Notes under the pieces: model-generated | Databases searched by the model: none | The model's input: only the letters and a program-made list of their open reading frames with translations | What the model was told of the DNA's origin: nothing | Position numbers and translations under genes: made by a program | Part shown: piece by piece, positions 36,917-46,328 of the stretch | How positions within the stretch are numbered: position 1 is the first letter of the stretch | Layout of the letters: each line of letters opens with the position of its first letter | Assembly: GCF_008520265.1 (NCBI RefSeq) | Contig: NZ_VIQM01000076.1 | Location: 1-64,000, forward strand | Direction: 5' to 3' | Length of the DNA stretch: 64,000 nt | Source of the DNA: Sphingobacterium cavernae | GTDB lineage: Bacteria > Bacteroidota > Bacteroidia > Sphingobacteriales > Sphingobacteriaceae

Positions 36917-37855
36917 ATGAAAATAACGGTCATTGGAGCGGGTGCTGTAGGTGCTACCACTGCAGACAACATTGCTAGAAAAAATTTTGCTGAAGAAGTC
37001 ATTTTATTGGATATCAAAGAAGGTTTTGCGGAAGGTAAAGCACAGGATATGATGCAAACTGCCGCCTTATTAGGTTACGATACCAAAATAAAAGGTGTAA
37101 CAAATGATTACTTGCAGACAGCGGGTTCGAGTATTGCAGTTATTACTTCCGGTATTCCACGAAAACCAGGTATGACTCGTGAAGAATTGATCGGCACCAA
37201 TGCCAATATCGTAAAGGGTGTAGTGGAAAATCTTGTGAAATATTCTCCAGAGATTATTATAATCGTTGTATCGAATCCTATGGATACGATGACATATTTA
37301 GCCTTAAAATCTTCTGGTCTTCCAAAAAATAGAATTATAGGTATGGGCGGAGCATTAGACTCTTCACGCTTCAAGTATCAATTGGCAAATAAACTCAATG
37401 CTTCTCCAGCGGACTTAAATGCAATTGTAATTGGTGGACATGGCGATACGACAATGATTCCATTGATTAATAAAGCTACTTGGAACAGTATTCCAGTAAA
37501 AGAATTTCTTGATGAAGATGAGAAAAATGAAATAGTACAAAAAACAATGGTCGGTGGTGCGACATTGACGGCATTAATTGGCACATCAGCTTGGTATGCA
37601 CCTGGTGCTGCCACAGCAGCTATGGTCGAAAGTATTGCGCTCAATCAAAATAAACTCTTTACTGCTTCAGTTTATTTAGAAGGTGAATTGGATGAAAACG
37701 ATATCTGTATCGGTCTACCTGTGATCATAAATAAAAATGGTTGGGATAAAGTTGTTCCTATTCAATTAGATGAGGATGAAAAAGCAAAATTCAAAGCTAG
37801 CGCAACCGCTGTTCGTGCAATGAATGCTGTTTTATCAGAAAGCAATATTATCTAA
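36917..37855 (+). CDS. mdh: malate dehydrogenase
   Basis: A 312-residue NAD-dependent malate dehydrogenase of the LDH-like group. The Rossmann motif is VIGAGAVGATTADNIA; substrate-binding arginines lie in GIPRKPGMTREEL, and the catalytic His is in VIGGHGDTTM. The Arg rather than Gln at the loop position before GMTR indicates MDH over LDH. It oxidises malate to oxaloacetate in the citric acid cycle. Monocistronic, ending in a clear terminator. Confidence 0.93.
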   Translation: MKITVIGAGAVGATTADNIARKNFAEEVILLDIKEGFAEGKAQDMMQTAALLGYDTKIKGVTNDYLQTAGSSIAVITSGIPRKPGMTREELIGTNANIVKGVVENLVKYSPEIIIIVVSNPMDTMTYLALKSSGLPKNRIIGMGGALDSSRFKYQLANKLNASPADLNAIVIGGHGDTTMIPLINKATWNSIPVKEFLDEDEKNEIVQKTMVGGATLTALIGTSAWYAPGAATAAMVESIALNQNKLFTASVYLEGELDENDICIGLPVIINKNGWDKVVPIQLDEDEKAKFKASATAVRAMNAVLSESNII

Positions 37856-37884
37856 ATTGATTAACAAACTTTCTATTATATTTG

Positions 37885-37912
37885 AGAGGACTTACATCAG
37901 TCCTCTTTTTAT
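37885..37912 (+). terminator. intrinsic terminator of mdh
   Basis: AGAGGACT (37885-37892) pairs with AGTCCTCT (37899-37906), loop TACATC, then TTTTAT. Confidence 0.85.
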
Positions 37913-37932
37913 TTATTTGCAAAAGACATTAC

Positions 37933-38376
37933 ATGAAGATCATTCCGTTTGAGATTTTAACGCTACAGCAAGAAGGATTTCACATCATCCTGCATATCGA
38001 ATTATTAGAAAAGAAATTTAAAATGGTATTGGATACAGGAGCATCAAAGACTGTTTTGGATCGAAATACATTGCTAGATGCAGGTATTGACGAACAAAAA
38101 CTGATTGAAACCAGTATACTTTCCTCGGGATTAGGAACGAATGAAATGCAGTCTGCTATGTTCACCCTTCCCTATTTAAAAATTGGCGATTGGGAATGTA
38201 AAAAATTTGAAGTAGCTGTTTTGGATCTTTCTACTATTAATTATGCGTATAGCCAAATAAATGCTGACCCCGTAGTAGGTGTATTAGGTGGAGACATTCT
38301 GTACAAGTATGGTGCTGTAATTAATTATAAGAAAAATATTCTTCAACTGAATGAAAGGACAAGTAAGAAGAAATAA
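37933..38376 (+). CDS. retropepsin-like aspartic protease (clan AA)
   Basis: A 147-residue protein with one DTG catalytic motif (VLDTGASKTVLD, Asp about residue 35) and a C-terminal hydrophobic-glycine element (VVGVLGGDILYKYGA), the pattern of single-domain retropepsin-like proteases that act as homodimers. No signal peptide is seen, so it is probably cytoplasmic. Start is ATG 37933; an in-frame TTG upstream overlaps the mdh terminator. Substrate unknown. An isolated gene followed by a bidirectional terminator. Confidence 0.85.
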   Translation: MKIIPFEILTLQQEGFHIILHIELLEKKFKMVLDTGASKTVLDRNTLLDAGIDEQKLIETSILSSGLGTNEMQSAMFTLPYLKIGDWECKKFEVAVLDLSTINYAYSQINADPVVGVLGGDILYKYGAVINYKKNILQLNERTSKKK

Positions 38377-38392
38377 TTTCATTCTATAATAG

Positions 38393-38428
38393 AAAATGCT
38401 CCAACTTGTAGAAATTGGAGCATTTTTT
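38393..38428. terminator. bidirectional terminator
   Basis: AAAATGCTCCAA (38393-38404) pairs with TTGGAGCATTTT (38415-38426). It separates the protease gene from the convergent M20 gene. Confidence 0.85.
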
Positions 38429-38449
38429 ATTGCAAATATATTTAAAATA

Positions 38450-39637
38450 CTACGTATTTAACAGTTTCAAAGCAGTATAGAGCATACCGCCGATTGATTG
38501 ATCAAATGCATCTTCATCGATTTGAAAAGTTGGCGTATGTAATTCTGAGTTTATTCCCTTTGCATTATTAGAAATACCAACCATATAAAATGTAGCGGGA
38601 TAAACCTCCGTGTAATAGGCAAAATCTTCTGCTGCCATCCAAATATCGGATTGTAAAACGGCATCTTCACCATGATATTCGGTAAGCGATTCCGTTACAA
38701 ATTGTGTTAATTTGCTATCATTTATCAAAGCTGGGTAGCCTTTTCTGATTTCAAATTCTGCAGTTGCACCATACAAAGTTGGCAGTTCCTTAATTTGTTT
38801 TTCGATTAGCTGTAATGCCCTTTCTCTCCACGCTTCATCCATAGTTCTAAAAGTTCCTTCCAAATACACTTCATTTGGAATAACATTCGTCGCGCCATTC
38901 GCAATAAATTTTCCAATAGACAATACAGAAGGAATAGCAGGATTAGCAACACGGGAAACCACTTGTTGCAATGATAATACCAATTGAGAAGCGATTACTA
39001 CCGGATCAATATTCAAATGCGGCTGAGCTCCATGTCCACCTCTACCTTTTATAGTTATATATATTTCATCTGCCGAAGCCATAAATTTTCCGGGACGAAT
39101 TGCTACATGACCAACCCTATGTTTGGGCGAAACATGTAAACCTAATACGGCTTTGACAGCGTACGGCTTTAGTTTTCCCGATTCTAAAATAGTCTTAGCA
39201 CCACCAGGAATTTTCTCTTCTGCAGGTTGAAATATTCCCAACACAGTACCAGCAAATTCATGCCGATGCTGATTCAAAATTGTGAGTATGCTCAATAAAT
39301 TTGCCGTATGAAAGTCATGCCCACAAGCGTGCATAACATTCTCATAAATCGAATCGAAGTCTGTGCCGTTTATTTCTTGAATAGGAAGTGCGTCAATATC
39401 TGCACGTAAGACCACACAATCTACATTGTGCGCTTTCAAACCTTCTATTTTGACAAGGATGCCTGTATCTGCTATCTCTTCAAAAGTCAATCCTTCTTGC
39501 GTCAAGACAGATTTTATATAAGCTGAAGTTTTGTATTCCTGAAATGATAATTCAGGATGCTGATGCAAATAGCGTCTCTTGTGAATAGCATCTTCTTTGA
39601 TATTCGCGACAAGATCTTTGATTCGATTAATATCCAT
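38450..39637 (-). CDS. M20-family metallo-amidohydrolase
   Basis: A 395-residue peptidase of the M20D group (N-acyl amino acid or hippurate amidohydrolase type). Metal ligands and catalytic residues lie in ADIDALPIQE, MHACGHDFHTANLL, GIFQPAEEKIPGG and in AAEDFAYY. It hydrolyses an N-acyl bond; the substrate is not resolvable. It starts at 39637, 16 bp behind the probable natural end of the DHDPS-family gene upstream, forming part of a catabolic locus together with it and the LacI gene. Intact. Confidence 0.88.
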   Translation of the reverse strand: MDINRIKDLVANIKEDAIHKRRYLHQHPELSFQEYKTSAYIKSVLTQEGLTFEEIADTGILVKIEGLKAHNVDCVVLRADIDALPIQEINGTDFDSIYENVMHACGHDFHTANLLSILTILNQHRHEFAGTVLGIFQPAEEKIPGGAKTILESGKLKPYAVKAVLGLHVSPKHRVGHVAIRPGKFMASADEIYITIKGRGGHGAQPHLNIDPVVIASQLVLSLQQVVSRVANPAIPSVLSIGKFIANGATNVIPNEVYLEGTFRTMDEAWRERALQLIEKQIKELPTLYGATAEFEIRKGYPALINDSKLTQFVTESLTEYHGEDAVLQSDIWMAAEDFAYYTEVYPATFYMVGISNNAKGINSELHTPTFQIDEDAFDQSIGGMLYTALKLLNT

Positions 39638-40635
39638 TTAATTCTTATACTGTTACCCTTATACTTATTCAAAAAATCCTTTACAAAATCATCATCATGC
39701 AAAGTCGGATAATCTTGATAAACGCGTGTCAGCTCTTCTGATTGTCCCTTTGAAAGCACTTCATTTGGATTCAGACACCAGATACCTTTCATTAAGCCTT
39801 GTCTGTACAACACTTCGTGAATACCAGGTATACAACCGTGAAAATCATTTGCTACATCAAATAAAACGGCATTTACATCAGTAGTTTGATTCGCCAATAC
39901 TTGAAGCTCTACCCACTTTTCGTGCGTAGGAATTGCTTTAAAAGATTTCACCTTGTCCATTAGTTCTACGGCTTTACTTGTCCATACTGCCCAATGTCCT
40001 AACAAACCTCCTCTAAATTGTACATCCTCTTCTTTGCCATTGACATTGAATTTATAAATGGAAATCAAATCACTAACAATATTGTCATCATTACCCGTAT
40101 ATAATGCAATTTGATCTTTTCTTGGCGAATTTGCAATAGCTCGTACAACATCGAGTGTTTGGTATCTATTGAAAGAGGCACATTTAATTGCTTCCACATT
40201 TTCAATGTTCACAAATTCTGTCCAAAATTCGTACGTAAAAATTCGTCCTCCAACAGATGGTTGTAGATAAAATCCAAACACAGGAATCACTTGGGCAACA
40301 GCTCGCGTACAATCCAATATTTCTGCTTCTGTCAAATCTTGCAATCCACCCATCGACAATAACCCCATGTCATAACCATACTCAACTGCCAATTTTGCTT
40401 CTCGCAATGCCTGTTCTGTTCCTAGTGAATCTATCACCACCCCTCGAACCAGAGATTGATAGTTTTCAATACCGATTACACTTGCTTCTGTTAACGTTAC
40501 CGTAATCAAGATTGTATAAATTGCCAATAATAATTTACACCCCTGTTTTGGTAATGAATGAGATCTAACAATAGATTTTTTCTCATAATATAGGTTTTTT
40601 TTAGGATTAAAAAATTGTTTCGTAATACATTTCAT
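39514..40635 (-). pseudogene. chimeric ORF: SusC-type leader fused to a truncated DHDPS-family gene
   Basis: The ORF reads MKCITKQFFNPKKN, then a hydrophobic segment (LLLAIYTILITVTLTEA) and LVRGVVIDSLG, which is the signal peptide plus first strand of a SusC-type TonB-dependent receptor. It then passes at about 40415 into TEQALREAKLAVEYGYD, from within a dihydrodipicolinate-synthase-family aldolase: later motifs GGRIFTYEFW, EAIKCASFNRYQ (Schiff-base Lys) and YTGNDDN are intact. The first 90 or so residues of the aldolase and nearly all of the receptor are missing, as expected of a deletion between two neighbouring genes. The tail after LNKYKG (39656) runs into the M20 gene out of frame; one more G at 39656-39658 would give a natural stop at 39653. 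Product function doubtful. Confidence 0.75.
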
Positions 40636-40692
40636 AGGCTTTTCATGTAATACACTGCAAGCTATATAAAAAAATACAAATTAAATTTTTTT

Positions 40693-41760
40693 TTAATTTT
40701 CATAAAATGCATAATTTTCTTTGGTCAGTATATCTATCGGCATAGACTTGAATTCATTAGTACTCTCTTTCAGTAAAAAATAACGGTACAAGTGATTTAA
40801 TGCTAGGTATCCTTGCTTATCTGGACGCTGACAGATTAAGAAATCGACACAGCCTTTGGAGAGGTAGTCAACATTCGATTTCAAAAAATCAAATCCTATA
40901 ATGTGGGGCTTGGAAACTTCTTGATGTTCGTGAAAAAACTTTGCAACGATGGAAACACGTGAATTCGTCACAAAAACTACATCAGGTCTCAGTTCGTAAT
41001 TCAATCGCAGTAATTCGGGCTCGATTTCATCGTAATTGTTGAATGGAATATCTTTTACTTCAAGTTGATATGCTCTGTTCAGCTCATTTAAATAATCTCT
41101 ATACCCTTCTATCTTAGTATTTAGGTATTTGTAATTTTCGAGTCCTTTGGCAACATTCAAAATCAAAACTTTAGAGTGTTCTTTACCAAGATAAGATGTC
41201 AAATTACCAGCTAACTTACCCGTACTATACAAATCAGGACCTATATAGCCCATGGACGAATGACCAGGGATATCTGAGTTGATAAAAATCGTATGAATAT
41301 TCCTTGCCTTACACTCCTTGACAAATTCCTTCGTTTCTTCAATAAAAATTGGCGCGATGATGACTGCATTAAATTTTTTACTTAATAATCTTTCTGTTGC
41401 ATCATGAAATGTTTGTTCAGCCTCTTGATCAAAAAAGAAGACTTCAATGAAAATCCCAAAAGAACTAAACTCGGAAATTCCCTTATTAATTCCGTCCAAA
41501 CACAATTGCCAATAACCCGTTTCTAATGAGGTACGTGGAATAACAACAGCAAAGCTTAGATTATTTTTTACAGATAAAGATCTAGCATATAAGTTTGGTT
41601 GATAATTATACTCTTTAATAATATCCTTGATTTTTTGTCTTGTCGCCTCCGATACATCCTTTCGATTATTAAGCACGCGATCCACTGTTGCGATGGACAC
41701 ATTAGCGATCCGCGCAATGTCTTTTATACCAAACTTTTTTCTCTCTTCTTTTTCACTTAT
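40693..41760 (-). CDS. LacI-family transcriptional regulator, start codon uncertain
   Basis: A LacI-type regulator. The helix-turn-helix is in FGIKDIARIANVSIATVDRVLNN-like sequence (residues about 10-32 from the start given) and the periplasmic-binding-protein-like ligand domain follows, e.g. VILNVAK and PDVVFVTNSR. No in-frame ATG, GTG or TTG exists before the HTH; the first usable GTG (41698-41700) would cut the HTH in half. Reading from ATA at 41758-41760 gives ISEKEERKKFGIKDIA, so an ATG-to-ATA change is likely, or initiation at ATA/ATT. It stands upstream of the chimeric gene, and would have controlled the SusC-aldolase-M20 locus. Confidence 0.75.
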   Translation of the reverse strand: MSEKEERKKFGIKDIARIANVSIATVDRVLNNRKDVSEATRQKIKDIIKEYNYQPNLYARSLSVKNNLSFAVVIPRTSLETGYWQLCLDGINKGISEFSSFGIFIEVFFFDQEAEQTFHDATERLLSKKFNAVIIAPIFIEETKEFVKECKARNIHTIFINSDIPGHSSMGYIGPDLYSTGKLAGNLTSYLGKEHSKVLILNVAKGLENYKYLNTKIEGYRDYLNELNRAYQLEVKDIPFNNYDEIEPELLRLNYELRPDVVFVTNSRVSIVAKFFHEHQEVSKPHIIGFDFLKSNVDYLSKGCVDFLICQRPDKQGYLALNHLYRYFLLKESTNEFKSMPIDILTKENYAFYEN

Positions 41761-41920
41761 AATTATTCGTTTACCTAAAAATATATTAATTACTAAAGTA
41801 TTAATAAATATTCATAGACCTTTAATAGAATTATATGATTTAAGAAAAAATACCAATAAAATCAGCCTCTATTAATCAACTTTTCAATTACAAAGATTAC
41901 AAAATCAACACTATAGTTAA

Positions 41921-42796
41921 TCATCGAATAGATTTACTCACTTCAATTGGAAAATCTGACTCAAGGATAGATGCACCATCCGCAAATACAGCTTTGTATT
42001 TTTCAGCTCTCTCTTCCTGAGTTTTAAATTTGTCGTAAGTCGGTGCTGTAGAAATCATACACATCACTCCTTTGTCCTGAAAGTATTTGTACATGTCTTG
42101 ATTGGCGTCTTTAATCTCTGGGCCAATGTATACAATCATGCGATTGAATGGCAATCCCGAATGAATGAATTTGTCCAATGCAGCTTTATCTTTGATGTGC
42201 ATCGATAAATATTGATTGGGATTCTTATCCAAATAAAACTTTGCTTGCTCTATAGTATGCACTGTCACCCATACCCAATTGTATGCATTATGTTTTCGGA
42301 TGATTTCGGCAGTAGTTTCTAAAGGCAGATCTTTTTTGTCAAGATTCAAAATCGTTTTACCTTTTGCCCATTTTATCATTTCATCCAAAGTATTGATTTT
42401 ATACGTGGTGACATTGCCCTTGGCGTCTTTGAGATTTAGCTTTTTTAATTCTTCCCAGGTGTAGTCACTTACCTTTCCTGTACCTGTTGTAGTACGATCC
42501 AATGTTGCATCGTGCACCATCACCGCAATGCTATCCTTTGTCAAGCGCGGATCTACCTCAAAAATAGCTGGCGTATGCTTTAGCACTTCTTTCATGGCCG
42601 CAATTGAATTCTCTGGCATACCATGCTCTATTGTTCCACGATGACCGCTAATGATCTTCTTATCCTTTGCATATGTAAAATAAGTCTGCATTTCAGCGAT
42701 GGTCTTAAAATTTAGTTTATGCAATTTTTGAGCAAACACATTGTTTTGAACACTTAGAAAAGTCAGAAGTACAAGGAGGAATATTGGTTTTTTCAT
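41921..42796 (-). CDS. glycerophosphodiester phosphodiesterase-like protein
   Basis: A 291-residue secreted GDPD: signal peptide (about 1-22, NVFAQ), then the catalytic HRG in SGHRGTIEHGMPENS, the acidic pair in FEVDPRLTKDS, and VMVHDATLDRTT with the second catalytic His. It cleaves glycerophosphodiesters to glycerol 3-phosphate and an alcohol. In Bacteroidota such periplasmic GDPDs are common in phosphate or polysaccharide loci; here it stands alone between the LacI locus and the rplT operon. Confidence 0.9.
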   Translation of the reverse strand: MKKPIFLLVLLTFLSVQNNVFAQKLHKLNFKTIAEMQTYFTYAKDKKIISGHRGTIEHGMPENSIAAMKEVLKHTPAIFEVDPRLTKDSIAVMVHDATLDRTTTGTGKVSDYTWEELKKLNLKDAKGNVTTYKINTLDEMIKWAKGKTILNLDKKDLPLETTAEIIRKHNAYNWVWVTVHTIEQAKFYLDKNPNQYLSMHIKDKAALDKFIHSGLPFNRMIVYIGPEIKDANQDMYKYFQDKGVMCMISTAPTYDKFKTQEERAEKYKAVFADGASILESDFPIEVSKSIR

Positions 42797-42879
42797 AGTA
42801 CATCAAATTTAGAATATTGCTGCACTTTTCGAGCATTTTATAGATTATATTTTGGTTAAATCAATTGTGTCATAAAACA

Positions 42880-42906
42880 AAAAAGGAACTCTTACGAGTT
42901 CCCTTT
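42880..42906 (-). terminator. intrinsic terminator of the thrS-rplT operon
   Basis: On the minus strand GGAACTC pairs with GAGTTCC around GTAA (42885-42902), flanked by AAAGG and a T run. It follows rplT by about 40 bp. Confidence 0.85.
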
Positions 42907-42941
42907 ATATCTAACAAATTGATAGCGGTTTAAAAACTAAA

Positions 42942-43286
42942 TTATTTTACTGCGTCAATAACTGCTTTGAAAGCATCTGGGTTATTCATTGCTAAGTCAG
43001 CTAATACCTTACGGTTTAAGCCGATGTTTTTAGCATTTAATTTACCAATCAACTGCGAATAAGAAATTCCGTGTTGACGAGCACCAGCGTTAATACGTTG
43101 AATCCATAAAGCTCTAAACTCGCGTTTTTTGGTTTTACGGTCGCGGTAAGCGTACTGTAAACCTTTTTCTACTGTATTTTTAGCAATAGTATATACTTTG
43201 CTACGTGAACCGAAATAGCCTTTAGCTAATTTCAAAATTCTTTTTCTTCTTCTTCTCGAAGCTACTGCGTTAACCGAACGTGGCAT
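42942..43286 (-). CDS. rplT: 50S ribosomal protein L20
   Basis: A 114-residue ribosomal protein L20. Starts [36 protein letters not shown] (residues 1-32), with [20 protein letters not shown] and YSQLIGKL. It binds 23S rRNA early in 50S assembly. In enterobacteria L20 represses its own operon by binding the mRNA leader; the 102-nt gap to rpmI contains a small hairpin (AACCGGGTATTAGGTT) that could be a candidate site here. Last gene of the thrS-infC-rpmI-rplT operon. Confidence 0.97.
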   Translation of the reverse strand: MPRSVNAVASRRRRKRILKLAKGYFGSRSKVYTIAKNTVEKGLQYAYRDRKTKKREFRALWIQRINAGARQHGISYSQLIGKLNAKNIGLNRKVLADLAMNNPDAFKAVIDAVK

Positions 43287-43388
43287 ATTTGTAAAAATTA
43301 AATTTGGTATGAGGCGCTGTGTTTTTCAACTAGCTTACAACCTAATACCCGGTTATAAAATATTGTGAATTTTGCTGAAAACGATTGA

Positions 43389-43589
43389 TTATTTACCAAT
43401 CGCTAACATGCGTTTTACGTTACCTGTATCAGCGTCAGAAACTAATGCTGCGTGAGTCAAGTTACGTTTTTGTTTTGTAGTTTTCTTAGTCAAGATGTGG
43501 CTTTTGAAAGCACTTTTTCTCTTGATTTTACCTGTTCCAGTCAATTTGAAACGTTTCTTAGCGCTGGAATTGGTTTTTACTTTTGGCAT
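43389..43589 (-). CDS. rpmI: 50S ribosomal protein L35
   Basis: A 66-residue L35: [26 protein letters not shown] opening (residues 1-22), then [22 protein letters not shown]. Very basic, as expected. Lies between infC (39 bp) and rplT in the conserved order. Confidence 0.97.
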   Translation of the reverse strand: MPKVKTNSSAKKRFKLTGTGKIKRKSAFKSHILTKKTTKQKRNLTHAALVSDADTGNVKRMLAIGK

Positions 43590-43628
43590 AATACTTATTA
43601 TTTTATATCAATCTGTTAGAATATCTTT

Positions 43629-44189
43629 TTATTTTTTAGTTCCTTTAGGAGCCAATGTCAAAAACATACGTTTACCTTCCAATTTTGGCAACAATTCTAC
43701 CTTACCGTACTCTTCTAACGCTTGCGCGAAACGCAACAACAAGATTTCACCTTGCTCTTTGAATACGATAGCACGACCTTTGAAGTGAACGTACGCACGT
43801 ACTTTTTCACCTGCCTCTAGGAAACGTATAGCATGTTTTAATTTGAATTCAAAGTCATGCTCACTTGTATTAGGTCCGAAACGGATCTCCTTAATAATCG
43901 TTTGCTTCGCATTCGCTTTGATTTCCTTTTGTTTTTTCTTTTGTTCGTAAATGAATTTACTATAATCCACGATTTTACAAACAGGCGGCACAGCATTTGG
44001 CGAAATCTCTACTAAATCTAACTCCAACTCATCAGCCATTTCCAATGCCTTACGCGTAGGATACACTCCTGGCTCAACATTATCACCCACTAAACGTACT
44101 TCAGGCACGCGTATAAATTCATTTATACGATGCTCTGGTTCTTTCTTTCTCATTGGTGGTCTTGGACCACTAGGTCGTTTTAATGCCAA
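43629..44189 (-). CDS. infC: translation initiation factor IF-3
   Basis: A 186-residue IF-3. The N domain includes [19 protein letters not shown] and [19 protein letters not shown]; the C domain includes [21 protein letters not shown] and [13 protein letters not shown]. The first codon that gives the homologue-like N-terminus [12 protein letters not shown] is TTG at 44187-44189; an in-frame ATG lies only 12 codons later (44153). In many bacteria infC uses a non-AUG start and is autoregulated because IF-3 discriminates against it. The TTG is 12 nt after the thrS stop. IF-3 keeps ribosomal subunits apart and checks the start codon. Confidence 0.93.
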   Translation of the reverse strand: MALKRPSGPRPPMRKKEPEHRINEFIRVPEVRLVGDNVEPGVYPTRKALEMADELELDLVEISPNAVPPVCKIVDYSKFIYEQKKKQKEIKANAKQTIIKEIRFGPNTSEHDFEFKLKHAIRFLEAGEKVRAYVHFKGRAIVFKEQGEILLLRFAQALEEYGKVELLPKLEGKRMFLTLAPKGTKK

Positions 44190-44201
44190 ATGTTTAAATT
44201 T

Positions 44202-46127
44202 TTAAACGGTTATTTCTTTTATTAATAAATCTCTAAATTCTTGTGCTGTCATAGAACCCAAATCCACTGACCCGTGTTTACGAACAGAAATTGTGCCACT
44301 TTCCATCTCTTTTTCCCCTACAATCAACATATAAGGCAATTTTTTAACTTCGGCGTCACGGATTTTGCGTCCTACCTTCTCGTCTCTAAGATCGATCAGA
44401 CCGCGAATATCGGAATTATTTAGCGAATCTAAAAGATTTTGAGCATATTCTTCGTATTTTTCTGACACGGGCAAGACGATAAATTGCTCAGGCGCAAGCC
44501 ATAACGGGAACTGTCCACCACAGTGTTCGATCAATACCGCAACGAATCTTTCTAATGAACCAAATGGCGCACGGTGAATCATCACTGGACGGTGCTTTTG
44601 ATTGTCCGAACCGGTATATTCTAATTCAAAACGTTCTGGCAAATTGTAATCCACTTGGATTGTACCCAACTGCCATTTGCGTCCCAACGCATCCTTCACC
44701 ATGAAATCCAATTTTGGACCGTAAAATGCTGCTTCACCGTATTCTACAACAGTTTTTAGTTCTTTTTCAGCTGCTGCTTCAATGATTGAATTTTCGGCTA
44801 ATGCCCAATTTTCATCCGAACCAATATACTTAGAACGGTTTTCAGGATCTCTTAGCGACACCTGTGCCGTGAAATCTTCGAAACCTAACGCACCGAAAAC
44901 GTATAATACTAAATCAATTACTTTTTTGAACTCGTCTTTTACTTGATCAGGACGACAGAACAAGTGCGCATCATCTTGCGTAAACCCACGAACTCGTGTC
45001 AATCCATGCAACTCGCCCGATTGCTCGTAACGATATACTGTACCAAACTCCGCAAAACGAACGGGCAAATCTTTGTACGAACGAGGTTTTGTTTTGTAAA
45101 TCTCGCAGTGATGAGGACAGTTCATCGGTTTCAAAAAGAATTCTTCCCCTTCCACTGGTGTGTGGATCGGTTGGAACGCATCCGCACCATATTTTTCGTA
45201 GTGACCCGAAGTGATATACAAGTTCTTGTTACCAATATGCGGTGTGATTACAGGCTCGTAACCTGCTTTCAACTGTGCTTTTTGTAAAAAGTCTTGTAAT
45301 TTCTGACGTAATGCAGCACCTTTTGGCAACCACAATGGCAGACCTGCACCTACTTTCTCCGAGAAAGCAAACAGTTCCAACTCTTTACCCAATTTACGGT
45401 GATCACGTTTTTTCGCTTCTTCGATGAATTTCAAATATTCTGTCAATTCAGAAGCTTTCGGGAAAGTAACACCATAAATACGTGTCAATTGCTTACGACT
45501 TTCGTCACCTCTCCAATACGCACCTGCTACGTTTGTTAATTTGATAGCTTTGATGAATCCTGTATTTGGAATATGTGGACCACGGCACAAATCCGTGAAA
45601 TTTCCTTGAGTATAGAATGTGATAGAGCCGTCCTCTAGATCCTTGATCAAATCCAGTTTGTACTCATCACCTTTTTCTGTGAAATACGCTACAGCGTCAG
45701 CTTTGGAAACTGCTTTGCGATCAAAAATTTCTTTTTGTTTCGCCAACTCCAACATCTTGTCTTCAATCTGTTTGAAGTCATCGGATGAGAATTCTCTATC
45801 ACCAAAATCTACATCATAGTAGAATCCTGTTTCGATATTTGGACCAATACCAAATTTTATACCTGGATAAAGAGCTTCTAACGCTTCAGCTAATAAGTGT
45901 GCGGATGAATGCCAAAAGGTTGATTTACCTTTATCGTCATTCCAAGTCAACAACTTCACCACTGAGTCTTGCTCAATTGCACGAGAAGCATCCCATACTT
46001 CACCATTTACTTCGGCAGCTAATACATTTCTAGCTAATCCTTCAGAAATAGACAACGCTACTTGCATCGCTGTTGTCCCTTTTTCGTACTGACGTACTGA
46101 ACCGTCAGGTAGTGTAATGTTAATCAT
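44202..46127 (-). CDS. thrS: threonyl-tRNA synthetase
   Basis: A 641-residue class II synthetase. The N-terminal TGS domain ([16 protein letters not shown]), the editing domain ([15 protein letters not shown], Hxxx[21 protein letters not shown] with the editing Cys), the catalytic core ([15 protein letters not shown], with the zinc Cys) and the anticodon-binding C-domain (from about 540) are all present. Start is ATG 46125-46127, though an in-frame TTG pair lies just upstream. It charges tRNA-Thr. First gene of the operon with infC, rpmI and rplT. Confidence 0.97.
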   Translation of the reverse strand: MINITLPDGSVRQYEKGTTAMQVALSISEGLARNVLAAEVNGEVWDASRAIEQDSVVKLLTWNDDKGKSTFWHSSAHLLAEALEALYPGIKFGIGPNIETGFYYDVDFGDREFSSDDFKQIEDKMLELAKQKEIFDRKAVSKADAVAYFTEKGDEYKLDLIKDLEDGSITFYTQGNFTDLCRGPHIPNTGFIKAIKLTNVAGAYWRGDESRKQLTRIYGVTFPKASELTEYLKFIEEAKKRDHRKLGKELELFAFSEKVGAGLPLWLPKGAALRQKLQDFLQKAQLKAGYEPVITPHIGNKNLYITSGHYEKYGADAFQPIHTPVEGEEFFLKPMNCPHHCEIYKTKPRSYKDLPVRFAEFGTVYRYEQSGELHGLTRVRGFTQDDAHLFCRPDQVKDEFKKVIDLVLYVFGALGFEDFTAQVSLRDPENRSKYIGSDENWALAENSIIEAAAEKELKTVVEYGEAAFYGPKLDFMVKDALGRKWQLGTIQVDYNLPERFELEYTGSDNQKHRPVMIHRAPFGSLERFVAVLIEHCGGQFPLWLAPEQFIVLPVSEKYEEYAQNLLDSLNNSDIRGLIDLRDEKVGRKIRDAEVKKLPYMLIVGEKEMESGTISVRKHGSVDLGSMTAQEFRDLLIKEITV

Positions 46128-46328
46128 CAACAATTATGATTTAAAATTTTGAATTTAATAATGCTGTATTTAGCTACAATGCTTACAAACACACTGCATA
46201 CCTACTAAAATCAGCGAGGTGCAAATTTACTAATTATTTAACCAAATACAGAAGGATGTGAAAAATGAAAAGGTTCTGACGAGCAATTGTGTAAATAAGA
46301 GTACCTTTGGAATGAAAATACATAATAC

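Noticed and set aside
36917..37855. Lactate dehydrogenase instead of malate dehydrogenase
   Set aside because: The Arg in the substrate loop (GIPRKPGMTREEL) marks malate specificity; LDH has Gln there.
38393..38428. Small RNA at the hairpin between the protease and M20 genes
   Set aside because: A simple 12-bp stem with A and T flanks between convergent genes is a bidirectional terminator.
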